In this document: positions 24,487-33,102 of the stretch, one piece after another
How the letters are laid out: every line of letters starts with the position of its first letter
How positions within the stretch are numbered: the first letter of the stretch is position 1
Origin: an uncultured Eubacteriales bacterium
GTDB lineage: Bacteria > Bacillota > Clostridia > Oscillospirales > CAG-272
DNA: 47,364 nt
Reading direction: 5' to 3'
Assembly: GCA_900544985.1 (NCBI GenBank)
Contig: UQXK01000009.1
Coordinates: 1-47,364 of the forward strand
Notes under the pieces: generated by a model
The model's input: the letters and a program-made list of their open reading frames with translations, nothing else
Told to the model about the DNA's origin: nothing
Database searches by the model: none
Made by a program: the position numbers and the translations under genes

Positions 24487-24515
24487 ATTATACTCTCGAA
24501 TACATAGGGTGTCAA
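24487..24515 (-). promoter_or_regulatory. Promoter of zur-znuC-znuB
   Basis: Read on the minus strand: consensus -35 TTGACA (24510-24515), 17-base spacer, consensus -10 TATAAT (24487-24492). It is directly followed by the operator palindrome. Confidence 0.9.
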
Positions 24516-24604
24516 TATATTTCCCAAAACAATTTTTATAAAAATCCGCAATAAGAAATGCGCAATATATTATTTATATTATCTTGATTATAAGATATAA
24601 TATG

Positions 24605-24633
24605 TTGACTTTTTTTCCATATTATGCGATAAT
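24605..24633 (+). promoter_or_regulatory. Promoter of the ABC exporter operon
   Basis: -35 TTGACT (24605-24610), 17-base spacer, -10 GATAAT (24628-24633). It drives the exporter genes away from the zur operon. No copy of the Zur palindrome is near it. Confidence 0.75.
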
Positions 24634-24675
24634 CACATAGTGTAATAAAATTCCATCTTTTCGGAGGAAAGGATA

Positions 24676-26397
24676 TTGAAAAAGCTTTTAAAATATATGA
24701 AAGGCTACGGAAAAGAGTGCATACTCGGACCGATATTCAAAGCTCTCGAAGCGATTTTCGAGCTTTGCGTCCCGCTCGTAGTCAAAAGGATAATCGATAT
24801 AGGAATAGCGAACGCAGATAAGCCGTATATAGCAAAAATGTGCGGACTTCTCGTGATACTCGGTGTCGTCGGGCTCTGCTCTACGATAACGGCGCAGTAC
24901 TTCGCCGCAAAAGCCGCCTGCGGCTTCTCCGCAAGCGTAAGAAGCGCGCTTTTCTCGCATATACAGTCGCTCTCATATTCGGAGCTTGACACGCTCGGCA
25001 CGGCGTCGCTCATAACAAGAATGACAAGCGACGTAAATCAGGTACAAAACGGCGTAAATATGTTTTTGCGATTGTTTTCCCGTTCCCCGTTTATAGTTTT
25101 CGGCGCGATGATAATGGCATTTACGATAGATACAAAAGCCGCGCTCGTCTTTGTCGGAACGATAGCAATACTTCTGATAGTTGTATTCGCCATAATGGGA
25201 ATAACAGTACCTCTCTATAAAAAAGCTCAGGCAAAGCTCGAAAAGACAGTTCTTCTCATCAGAGAAAATCTCGCAGGCGTCCGCGTCGTAAGGGCGCTTT
25301 CCAGAGAGAATGCCGAAAAGGAAGACTACAACAACTACAATGCGGATATGACGCGCGCCCTCAACAGAGTCGGAAGAGTTTCCGCTCTTATGAATCCGCT
25401 GACATATGCGATAGTAAACATCGCGATAATAGTACTGATATACCGCGGCGCTATAAGCGTCAACGCGGGTCTTATAACGCAGGGCGCAGTAATAGCGCTG
25501 TACAATTACATGGCGCAGATACTGACCGAGCTTATAAAGCTTGCAAACCTCATAATCACCGTAACAAAAGCGCTCGCCTGCGCGGCGAGAATAGAGAGCA
25601 CACTCTCCGTAAAATCCGAGACAGTATACGGAGACAAAGCCCCCGAAAACGGAGAAGTAAGCTTTAAAAACGTTTCTCTCAGATATAAAAACGGTGGCGC
25701 CGACGCCGTGTCGAGTATAAGCTTCGACGCGAAAAGCGGAGACGTCATAGGTATAATCGGCGGCACCGGTTCGGGAAAAACAACTCTTGTAAACATGATA
25801 GCAAGATTTTATGATGCAACTTCCGGTGAAATAAAGATAGGCGGAAACGACATAAAATCGCTTTCAAAGGAAGAAATAACAAAAAATATCGGCGTCGTTC
25901 CGCAAAAATCGCTCCTCTTCCGCGGAAATGTGGGGGAAAACATGAAGCTCGCAAACCCGGACGCGACGGACGAAGATGTGGAAAATGCGCTTCGCACATC
26001 GCAGGCGTATGACTTTATAAAAGAGCGCGGAGGTCTTTCTTCCGCCGTCGAAGCAGGAGGCAAAAATTTCTCCGGCGGACAGAAACAGAGACTTTGCATA
26101 GCGCGCGCCCTTGTAAAAAAACCGCAGATACTCATACTCGACGACTCCACAAGCGCGCTCGACTTTGCCACCGACGCAAACCTGAGAATGGCAATACGGA
26201 AATTGTCCCCCGCCCCGACGTTGTTTATAGTTTCACAGCGCGCGGCATCCGTCATGTATGCGGACAAAATAATAGTTCTCGACCGCGGAGAGGTCGCGGG
26301 CATCGGAACTCACGATTATCTTTTGAAAAACTGCGAAGTATATAAAGAGATATATCATTCTCAATTTCCGGAGAGCAAGGAGGAGAAAATGGCATGA
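24676..26397 (+). CDS. Heterodimeric ABC exporter, subunit with degenerate ATP site
   Basis: A 573-aa half transporter: six-helix membrane domain (about 1-310) followed by an ATPase domain. The TTG start at 24676 has GGAGG 8 bases upstream. ATPase motifs: Walker A GGTGSGKTT, canonical signature FSGGQKQR, Walker B ILILDDSTSALD with Asp in place of the catalytic Glu, and SQR in place of the switch His. Such loss is the known mark of the non-catalytic partner in TM287/288- or BmrCD-like heterodimers. It overlaps the second subunit by 4 bases (ATGA). Substrate unknown: drug, lipid or peptide export are all possible. Confidence 0.92.
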   Translation: MKKLLKYMKGYGKECILGPIFKALEAIFELCVPLVVKRIIDIGIANADKPYIAKMCGLLVILGVVGLCSTITAQYFAAKAACGFSASVRSALFSHIQSLSYSELDTLGTASLITRMTSDVNQVQNGVNMFLRLFSRSPFIVFGAMIMAFTIDTKAALVFVGTIAILLIVVFAIMGITVPLYKKAQAKLEKTVLLIRENLAGVRVVRALSRENAEKEDYNNYNADMTRALNRVGRVSALMNPLTYAIVNIAIIVLIYRGAISVNAGLITQGAVIALYNYMAQILTELIKLANLIITVTKALACAARIESTLSVKSETVYGDKAPENGEVSFKNVSLRYKNGGADAVSSISFDAKSGDVIGIIGGTGSGKTTLVNMIARFYDATSGEIKIGGNDIKSLSKEEITKNIGVVPQKSLLFRGNVGENMKLANPDATDEDVENALRTSQAYDFIKERGGLSSAVEAGGKNFSGGQKQRLCIARALVKKPQILILDDSTSALDFATDANLRMAIRKLSPAPTLFIVSQRAASVMYADKIIVLDRGEVAGIGTHDYLLKNCEVYKEIYHSQFPESKEEKMA

Positions 26398-28151
26398 AAA
26401 AGAATAATACTTCCTCAAAAGGCTCCTTTGCAACTCTGAAAAAGACTTTTAAATACACCAAGAAAAGACGCACGGAAATAATCGCCGCCGCTCTCTTTGC
26501 ACTTATATCCACCGCCGCAACGTTATATATCCCGATACTCATAGGCAAGGCGATCGACTGCATAGCGGAAACGGGAAACGTAGATTTCACCCTTATGTAT
26601 TCGTATTTCATAAAGATAGCAGCGTTCACTCTTATAGCCTCCGCGGGACAGTGGCTTATGAATGTATTCATAAACTCCGCGGCTTACGGAATAGTCGAAA
26701 AAATACGTCAGAACGCCATGTACAAAATACAGCATCTTCCCCTTTCGTATATCGACACGCACCCGCACGGGGACATAATAAGCCGTGTCACAACCGATGT
26801 GGAACAGCTTTCCGACGGACTCGTCATAGGCGCTCTTCAATTCTTCTCGGGAATCGTCACAATACTCGGAACGCTTGTATTCATGCTCTCACTTAACTGG
26901 GTGATAACCCTTGCGGTTGTCGTTATAACTCCCGTATCGCTTCTCGTCGCAAACCTTATTGCAAAGAAAACATATAAAATGTTCGGCGAAAGCACCAGAA
27001 TACGCGGAGAGCAAACCGCTCTTATAGACGAGGCGGTGGGAGAGCAAAAAACAATACAGGCGCTCGGCTGCGGAGAAAACTTTTCCGATAGATTTGGCAA
27101 CTTAAATGTAAATCTTCAAAAAGCTTCCACTATCGCAATATTCGCCTCCTCCCTTGTAAATCCCGCGACAAGATTCGTAAACAGCCTTGTTTACGCCGCA
27201 GTGGCGTTTTCGGGCGGATTTATCGTTGCAAGCGGAGGACTTTCCGTCGGTATACTCTCCTCCTTCCTCGTGTATGCAAACCAATATACAAAGCCGTTCA
27301 ACGAAATATCCGGCGTCATAGCGGAGCTTCAAAACGCGATAGCGTGCGCCGCGCGTGTCTTTGAATTTCTCGAAGAAAAAGAAGAGGTAACAGACGAAAA
27401 CCTCCCCGATATCACATCTCCCGAAGGAAATATAGATTTCAACAATGTATCTTTCTCATATGTACCCGAAAGACCTCTTATCAAAAACTTCAACCTTAAA
27501 GTTTCAGACGGAGACCACGTTGCAATAGTCGGACCTACGGGCGCGGGAAAATCGACGCTTATAAATCTTTTGATACGTTTCTATGACGTGACCGCAGGAA
27601 GCATCGCGCTCGACGGCAAAAACATCGAAGAGATAACAAGAAAAAGCCTGCGACAAAACTACGGAATGGTATTGCAGGACACATGGCTTCGCCACGGCAC
27701 GGTAAGAGATAATATCGCCCTCGGCAAGCCCGACGCAACAGACGAAGAAATCAAAAATGCCGCAATAAAGGCAAGAGCGGACGACTTTGTAAGAAAAATG
27801 GCGAACGGATACGACACAGTTATAGGCGACAACGCTTCCTCTGTTTCTCAGGGACAGGCGCAGCTTATATGTATCGCGAGAGTGATACTGCAAAATCCGA
27901 AGATACTCATACTCGACGAGGCGACTTCGTCGATAGACACCCGAACCGAGATGAAAATAAGCGCGGCAATGGACGAAATGATGCGTGGAAAAACAAGCTT
28001 TATCGTAGCGCACAGACTCTCCACGATACAAAATGCAGATACGATCCTTGTAATGGACAAAGGCAGTATCGTAGAAAGCGGAAACCACAAAGAGCTTCTC
28101 GAAAAAGGCGGATTTTACAGCAAGCTTTACATGAGCCAGTTCGCGATCTGA
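26394..28151 (+). CDS. Heterodimeric ABC exporter, catalytic subunit
   Basis: A 585-aa half transporter with membrane domain (about 1-330) and ATPase domain. It has Walker A GPTGAGKST, Walker B ILILDEATSSID with the catalytic Glu, and switch VAHRLST, but its signature reads VSQGQAQ instead of LSGGQ. This is complementary to the first subunit: the intact site is made by this Walker A/B and the first subunit's SGGQ, the degenerate site by the reverse pair. The start codon overlaps the previous stop. The gene is followed after 96 bases by a metalloprotease gene on the same strand. Confidence 0.92.
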   Translation: MKKNNTSSKGSFATLKKTFKYTKKRRTEIIAAALFALISTAATLYIPILIGKAIDCIAETGNVDFTLMYSYFIKIAAFTLIASAGQWLMNVFINSAAYGIVEKIRQNAMYKIQHLPLSYIDTHPHGDIISRVTTDVEQLSDGLVIGALQFFSGIVTILGTLVFMLSLNWVITLAVVVITPVSLLVANLIAKKTYKMFGESTRIRGEQTALIDEAVGEQKTIQALGCGENFSDRFGNLNVNLQKASTIAIFASSLVNPATRFVNSLVYAAVAFSGGFIVASGGLSVGILSSFLVYANQYTKPFNEISGVIAELQNAIACAARVFEFLEEKEEVTDENLPDITSPEGNIDFNNVSFSYVPERPLIKNFNLKVSDGDHVAIVGPTGAGKSTLINLLIRFYDVTAGSIALDGKNIEEITRKSLRQNYGMVLQDTWLRHGTVRDNIALGKPDATDEEIKNAAIKARADDFVRKMANGYDTVIGDNASSVSQGQAQLICIARVILQNPKILILDEATSSIDTRTEMKISAAMDEMMRGKTSFIVAHRLSTIQNADTILVMDKGSIVESGNHKELLEKGGFYSKLYMSQFAI

Positions 28152-28247
28152 TATTTATCATATTGTAATCTACAATGTCGTAAACAAAAAGAATTGTATC
28201 ATATAAAAATTCAAAACGAAAATAATATTTCAAGGAGTGATTTTGTC

Positions 28248-29702
28248 ATGGAACAATTAAAAAAAGACAAACCGGCGCCGCTGCTCATCGTCATAGCGAG
28301 CTTTGACCCAAGCGGAGAAGGAGTAGACCATTTCGATCCCGAACACCCGGAACTTCTCACCGACAAAGAAAGCCCGTATTACGGAGAGCAATGGGCGATG
28401 TCAAAACCCGAAGATTATTACGAAAGCTTCTTCTCGGACAGCGAAAAATCGCTTAAAACCTTCTACAAAGAGATGACCTGCGGAAGATTCTGGTTTTCTC
28501 CCGCGCATATAGATCATCCTCAAAAAGAAGACGCGCCCGAAGGCGTTATCGAAATAACGCTGCCGCTTCCCCACCCCGCAGCGCTCCGCAATCTCGAAGG
28601 ATACGATAACGCAAGCGCAGCGCACAAAGTGATTCACGATATCGTAAAAGCGTGCGACGAATTTATCGACTTTGAAAAATACGATCTCAACGGCGACGGA
28701 AATGTCACCCCCGATGAATTCGGTATCATAATACTCAATGCGGGTTATGACCACTCCTCCCAAAAAGGAGATCCGGATTATAACGCGCCAGACTACGAAA
28801 ATGCCCCCGATCCCGGACACCGTTTCATGGTACACGGAACGAGCCAGCATATAGATGTCGAAGTGCGCGGCGGCGTTACCCTCAAATGCTTCTCCAACAC
28901 GGGCGAATACAGAAACACAAGCACAAAATACCCGATAATCGGCGTTGCGGCCCACGAGCTTGCACACAATCTCGGCGCTCAGGACATGTATTCAAGATAC
29001 ACTCCCCCGTCAGAAGGAGAACCGCATTGGCCTACCCCGCGCCACTTCTCCCTTATGTGCAACGGAAACCATATAGACGGAGGAAAAACTCCCACGTATA
29101 TCGACGCATACCAGCGTATGTATTTCAGCTGGGCGGATATCGTAACAGCGGACGAGGACGGCGTATATACGCTCTATTCAACGCTTTCGGGCAAATATAA
29201 CATCGTGAAAATTCCGACGCCAAATCCGGATGAATATTTCCTTTGCGAAATACGTCTCAAAGAAGGATTTGAAAAATATATCACGGACGATGAATCGAAC
29301 GGCGGCGTTGTTGTCTGGCACATTGACGACGCGATAAACGAAAAATGGTTTCTCAAAGCGCAGTGCGTATCTTCAAACAAGCCCGACGGAAAGCGTCACG
29401 ACCTCGGAAATGCGCTTCTTCCGCGTGAAGGATTTTCAAAGATAACGGACGAAAACGGAAATTTCGTAAAATTCGGACCGATGTATGCCGACGACGGTCA
29501 GAAATACATTCCTTTCTTCTACAAATCCGACGATGAAGCGACTTCTTCTTTCGATTCAAACAAATATTGCGGCGCGGCGAGCCTTTCATATTCGCTCAAC
29601 AATTTCCCCGATGGAGTATCGGATAAATTCAATCTACATATCGACGTGCTCGACGAAGCGGGCGCGCAGATGAGAATAAAAATAACAAGAACGGAGAAAT
29701 AA
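28248..29702 (+). CDS. M6-like metalloprotease without a signal peptide
   Basis: A 484-aa protein related to M6 (immune inhibitor A-like) metalloproteases. The zinc motif is VAAHELAHNLGAQDMY (HExxHxxGxxD), near residue 245. A canonical EF-hand-type calcium loop, DLNGDGNVTPDE, lies near residue 145. The ATG at 28248 is chosen for the AAGGAG 10 bases upstream; the N-terminus MEQLKKDKPAPLLIVIASF has no signal peptide or lipobox. M6 proteases are normally secreted, so either this one is exported another way or it acts inside. Likely cotranscribed with the cyclophilin gene 2 bases downstream, and possibly with the exporter. Confidence 0.78.
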   Translation: MEQLKKDKPAPLLIVIASFDPSGEGVDHFDPEHPELLTDKESPYYGEQWAMSKPEDYYESFFSDSEKSLKTFYKEMTCGRFWFSPAHIDHPQKEDAPEGVIEITLPLPHPAALRNLEGYDNASAAHKVIHDIVKACDEFIDFEKYDLNGDGNVTPDEFGIIILNAGYDHSSQKGDPDYNAPDYENAPDPGHRFMVHGTSQHIDVEVRGGVTLKCFSNTGEYRNTSTKYPIIGVAAHELAHNLGAQDMYSRYTPPSEGEPHWPTPRHFSLMCNGNHIDGGKTPTYIDAYQRMYFSWADIVTADEDGVYTLYSTLSGKYNIVKIPTPNPDEYFLCEIRLKEGFEKYITDDESNGGVVVWHIDDAINEKWFLKAQCVSSNKPDGKRHDLGNALLPREGFSKITDENGNFVKFGPMYADDGQKYIPFFYKSDDEATSSFDSNKYCGAASLSYSLNNFPDGVSDKFNLHIDVLDEAGAQMRIKITRTEK

Positions 29703-29704
29703 AA

Positions 29705-30310
29705 ATGAAAAAGATAATATCAAGTCTTCTTATACTTTTACTTACGGTCATGGGTAGCGCCTGCGGCAAGGATAAAGCAGAACCTTTCAACGCAAATGTA
29801 AGCGTAAATACGGAACATCATACGATTCACCACGCCGAAATAAAAATCAAGGGCTACGGCACCGTGACGCTCGCGCTCGACCAAACGGTAGCACCGATAA
29901 CCGTAAAGAATTTTATAGATCTTGCAAAAAGCGGATATTATGACGGTCTTACATTTATAAGAGTACAGCAGAACTTCGTTATCCAGGGCGGCGAAGGAAA
30001 AACATCTACCCCCGCAATAAAAGGTGAATTTGCTTCAAACGGCGTTGAAAACAATCTTTCTCACAAAAAAGGAATCATCTCCATGGCAAGAACAACCGAA
30101 AAAGATTCCGCTTCAAGCCAGTTCTTCATAATGCTCGCAGACAACACCGGACTTGACGGAGATTACGCCGCATTCGGCTGGGTGACAAAAGGAATGAATA
30201 TAATAGAAGAAGTATGCTCGGATATACCGAACAACGCATATTTAAACTATATGGGATTTCTTGACGAAAGATATCAGCCCGTAATAGAAAAGATCACGAT
30301 AACAGATTGA
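29705..30310 (+). CDS. Cyclophilin-type peptidyl-prolyl isomerase, lipoprotein
   Basis: A 201-aa cyclophilin with a lipoprotein signal: MKKIISSLLILLLTVMGSAC, acylated Cys near residue 20. The isomerase core is recognisable: TVKNFIDLAKSGYYDGLTFIRV, FVIQGGEG, then SMARTTEKDSASSQFFIML and YAAFGWVTKGMNIIEEV; the catalytic Arg is in FIRVQ. It would help fold exported proteins at the outer membrane face. It starts 2 bases after the metalloprotease stop, with GGAG inside that gene's end, so the two are tightly coupled. Confidence 0.93.
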   Translation: MKKIISSLLILLLTVMGSACGKDKAEPFNANVSVNTEHHTIHHAEIKIKGYGTVTLALDQTVAPITVKNFIDLAKSGYYDGLTFIRVQQNFVIQGGEGKTSTPAIKGEFASNGVENNLSHKKGIISMARTTEKDSASSQFFIMLADNTGLDGDYAAFGWVTKGMNIIEEVCSDIPNNAYLNYMGFLDERYQPVIEKITITD

Positions 30311-30334
30311 AAATAAGAATCTTCTGTCAAAAAC

Positions 30335-31078
30335 ATGATTAAAGAAGCGGAAAAGAATAAAAAAACGTTTTCAAAAAAAGCAGTTATCGCCTTATACTCT
30401 ATATTGTTGTGCTCTGTTGCGCTGCTTCCTCTCGGTGTCCTTCTGTCCTCATTATTCGGGCGTACATTTGAACTCTCTGACTATCCCGTTTTTGCAATTC
30501 TGACAGCGCTTCTATCGGTATCTTCGGTAATTTCAAGTGTCGTTTCGGGCAATGATTTCAAAAGCAAAACAACAGAAATATTGCTTTCTTTATCGGCGCC
30601 GCTCTCACTTATAAACGCCGTTTTATATATTATTGAATGCAGAAAAATATCGGTTGTCGCAAGCGTATTTATTTGTTTTGTGTGCTGCTTTTTCCTTGCC
30701 GTAAAGCACAGTAAACCGTTGGCTTTAAAAATCATCGCTTTGACATTATCGGGGTTAATGGTTTTGCCTGCTTGCTTCTTTACGTTCATATCGCTTACCG
30801 TCGGAAATATAGGACAAAACACTACGGTGCAAACTGTCGAATCGCCGAACGGCAAATATCATGCGGAAGTAATCGACAGCGATCAGGGTGCGCTCGGCGG
30901 AAACACCATTATCAACATACGTAAAAACGACGATATAGACTTATTTGCTTTCAAAATCAAAACAAAACCGCACTCCGTATATTGCGGCAAGTGGGGCGAG
31001 TATAAAGATATGCAGATATATTGGAAAAACGACAACTGTATTATCATCAATTCCGCCGAATACGAGATAAATCAGTAG
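30335..31078 (+). CDS. Membrane protein with C-terminal DUF5412-like domain
   Basis: A 247-aa protein. Four hydrophobic helices are visible (about residues 18-38, 45-65, 80-105, 120-155). A soluble C-terminal domain of about 80 residues follows: ESPNGKYHAEVIDSDQGALGG, then the end IYWKNDNCIIINSAEYEINQ. That domain resembles DUF5412, found in many Bacillota membrane proteins of unknown function; the resemblance is by eye. It follows the cyclophilin by 24 bases, but its own ribosome binding site is weak, so coupling is not certain. A good terminator follows. Confidence 0.65.
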   Translation: MIKEAEKNKKTFSKKAVIALYSILLCSVALLPLGVLLSSLFGRTFELSDYPVFAILTALLSVSSVISSVVSGNDFKSKTTEILLSLSAPLSLINAVLYIIECRKISVVASVFICFVCCFFLAVKHSKPLALKIIALTLSGLMVLPACFFTFISLTVGNIGQNTTVQTVESPNGKYHAEVIDSDQGALGGNTIINIRKNDDIDLFAFKIKTKPHSVYCGKWGEYKDMQIYWKNDNCIIINSAEYEINQ

Positions 31079-31110
31079 ATGATGTTTCAAATCGGCAAAA
31101 GATATAAAAA

Positions 31111-31136
31111 AGCACGGCAGCGCCGTGCTTTTTTAG
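31111..31136 (+). terminator. Terminator of the exporter/metalloprotease region
   Basis: Stem GCACGGC, loop AGC, GCCGTGC with A-run before and T-run after; functional in both directions. Confidence 0.85.
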
Positions 31137-31140
31137 TGTA

Positions 31141-31284
31141 TGCGTTATCAGTTGGGGCGTCGCCCCAAGCCCCGACGCAAGAAACTTTTCGAGAAAAGTT
31201 TCTTTGAACTTCAAAAGCTTTCGCCAAAATAAAGTAATATATTCGGTGTGAAGTTCTCATGTCTACCTTTATTTCAAGAAAGGC
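31141..31284 (-). repeat. Dispersed intergenic repeat, copy C (inverted)
   Basis: The same family as copies A and B, read on the minus strand. It keeps AAAGGTAGACATGAGAAC, CACACCGAA, GGCGAAAGCTTTTGAAGTT, the 26-base near-palindrome (31179-31204) and a GC-rich hairpin GTTGGGGCG / CGCCCCAA. It lies between convergent genes. Its outer part holds the last codons and stop codon of the DUF3737 gene. Confidence 0.8.
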
Positions 31285-32123
31285 AAGTCGGTGGTAAATA
31301 CAACTTTTCCTTTTGCGTTTTCGTCATCGTATATAAGCTTTTTTACAGACGGAACGAATATAGTTCCCTCTTTCGGATTTTTTATACTTATAACGGGAGA
31401 AAGCACGTTCGCTTCAACGCTCGATTTTTCAAAACAGAGGTCTGTTTCCTCCATTTTGCAATCGATAAGACGAAGATTTTCGCAATAGCAGAGCGGTTGC
31501 GTTCCTATTATCGTACAATTTTCAAACGTGACATTTTTACAATACCAGGCAAGATATTCGCCCTTTACAACACTGTTCTTAACAACGACATTTTCAGCGT
31601 GCCAGAAAGCATCTTTTGTATCGAAAACGCATTTGTCGAAAACGGAATCTTTTATGTATTGGAAAGAATACTTTCCTTTAAAATCGACATTTTTAAAATC
31701 AAGATTTTCGGCGCGCATCATAAAATATTCGCTCTGAGCAGAAGAATCGGTCATGCGTATATTTTTCGACGACCATCCGAATTCGGGAGAAATTATATCG
31801 CAATTGCTTATTGATATATTGCTGCATTCGCGGAGCGCTTTTATCCCGTGAAGCTTTGTCTTTGATATATCTATATCCTTCGAATACCAGAGCGCCGCAC
31901 GGCACGCCTCCGTCAGATACGAATTTTTTATAACGACCTTATCATCGTGCCAAAAAGGATAGCGAAGATTGAAAAAACAATCCTCCGCTATTATGTCTCC
32001 GCTCTCTTTCAGCGCGCTTTCCCCGTCTGCGGGACCGTCAAAAGAACATTTTTTAAGGGATATGTGAAAACTCCCATAGAGAGCACGCTCTTCGTCAAAA
32101 ACTTTGTTTTCTATTGTTTTCAT
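31269..32123 (-). CDS. DUF3737 right-handed beta-helix protein
   Basis: A 284-aa protein made of repeated short strands with the pattern of a parallel beta-helix, for example ISNCDIIS, LDFKNVDFKG, VFDKCVFDTKDAFWH, VVKNSVVKGEYLAWY and VTFENCTIIG. It matches the bacterial DUF3737 family of unknown function. The ATG at 32123 has GGAG 6 bases upstream. It is last in an operon with two CobW-like genes, 30 bases after the second. The final residues DLPFLK and the stop codon fall in repeat copy C, so the natural C-terminus may have been replaced. A link to metal handling is inference from context only. Confidence 0.82.
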   Translation of the reverse strand: MKTIENKVFDEERALYGSFHISLKKCSFDGPADGESALKESGDIIAEDCFFNLRYPFWHDDKVVIKNSYLTEACRAALWYSKDIDISKTKLHGIKALRECSNISISNCDIISPEFGWSSKNIRMTDSSAQSEYFMMRAENLDFKNVDFKGKYSFQYIKDSVFDKCVFDTKDAFWHAENVVVKNSVVKGEYLAWYCKNVTFENCTIIGTQPLCYCENLRLIDCKMEETDLCFEKSSVEANVLSPVISIKNPKEGTIFVPSVKKLIYDDENAKGKVVFTTDLPFLK

Positions 32124-32153
32124 TATATCTCCATACAAATCAAAAATTTTTAA

Positions 32154-33098
32154 TCAATAAAATGTTGCAACAGGCTGTTCGGGCGCTTCCGCTTTTTCCA
32201 CGGAAACGGCGGAAAGGACAGGTCCGCGGCGTCCGTAAACACGGTTGTTCTTTATATTTATCTTAGCCGTTAAAATAACCCAGTCGCCGTGCTTTGCCGA
32301 AAAACGCGATGTTCCCTCTACGATCATTCCGGCGTATTTTATATCCGCCTCGCAACAAGTCATGACATCTCTGCCGATAACAAAATTGTCATTAGGTATC
32401 TGCGGATTCTTTGCGACAAGACCTTTCAAACGGACGGTTTTACCGTTGTACTTATCCATTTCCTCTGAAACATCGCGGTACCATATAGCATAATCGCGGT
32501 CGTCGATCTCTATTACAGGCGCCTCTATATCGAAAGGAAGCGGATCTACTATATCGTCGTATTCGGCATTTCCGTCCGGATATTCGTAAGCTATATCGGA
32601 GCGGCGCGTTATTCCGCGTACTACGCTGTGATACTTCATTTTGTCATATTCGGAACTGAATCTGTTGAAAACAACAATGTCCGTCATATTGAGCTTGTCC
32701 ACAACAAGCGAACGCATATTCGCGTTATAATCGAGAAAAGTTTCCGTGTCGCAGAACATCATGATCTGCGCTATAAGCCAGCCTTCCGGAAGCGCGTCGA
32801 AAAGCTCCTGTATAAGCCACATTCCGTTGTATTCGCAGAATACGCGCGAAGCTTTGTGCTTTTTAAGAAGAGACTTTAAATTTTCGGGATTCATATCTTC
32901 TTTATCTTCGATATATTCCACGAAAACATTTTTCTTTTCGAGTGACTCGGAGGAATATTCCTCCTCTCCGCTCTCGCATACGAGAAGAAGAGTTCTCTCT
33001 CCGTCGTCAAACTGTCCCTCTTCTATCGTTTCGTTTATGAATTTTGTCTTTCCGCCTTCGAGAAAGCCTATAAAAAGGTATAACGGTATCTCTTTCAT
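32154..33098 (-). CDS. CobW-like GTPase / TIGR03943 (DUF1980) fusion protein
   Basis: A 314-aa protein with an N-terminal CobW/COG0523-like P-loop domain (Walker A GFLEGGKT, residues 11-18; VVFNRFS in place of the usual NKxD). The GCxCC metal motif of COG0523 GTPases is absent. From about residue 210 the C-terminus looks like the TIGR03943/DUF1980 (YcgQ) OB-fold: GKTVRLKGLVAKNP, FVIGRDVMTCCEAD, WVILTAKI. YcgQ normally partners a membrane permease, not a GTPase. No such permease is nearby. It lies 4 bases after the histidine-rich GTPase gene, so the two probably act together, possibly in zinc handling. Confidence 0.75.
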   Translation of the reverse strand: MKEIPLYLFIGFLEGGKTKFINETIEEGQFDDGERTLLLVCESGEEEYSSESLEKKNVFVEYIEDKEDMNPENLKSLLKKHKASRVFCEYNGMWLIQELFDALPEGWLIAQIMMFCDTETFLDYNANMRSLVVDKLNMTDIVVFNRFSSEYDKMKYHSVVRGITRRSDIAYEYPDGNAEYDDIVDPLPFDIEAPVIEIDDRDYAIWYRDVSEEMDKYNGKTVRLKGLVAKNPQIPNDNFVIGRDVMTCCEADIKYAGMIVEGTSRFSAKHGDWVILTAKINIKNNRVYGRRGPVLSAVSVEKAEAPEQPVATFY

Positions 33099-33102
33099 GG
33101 GA

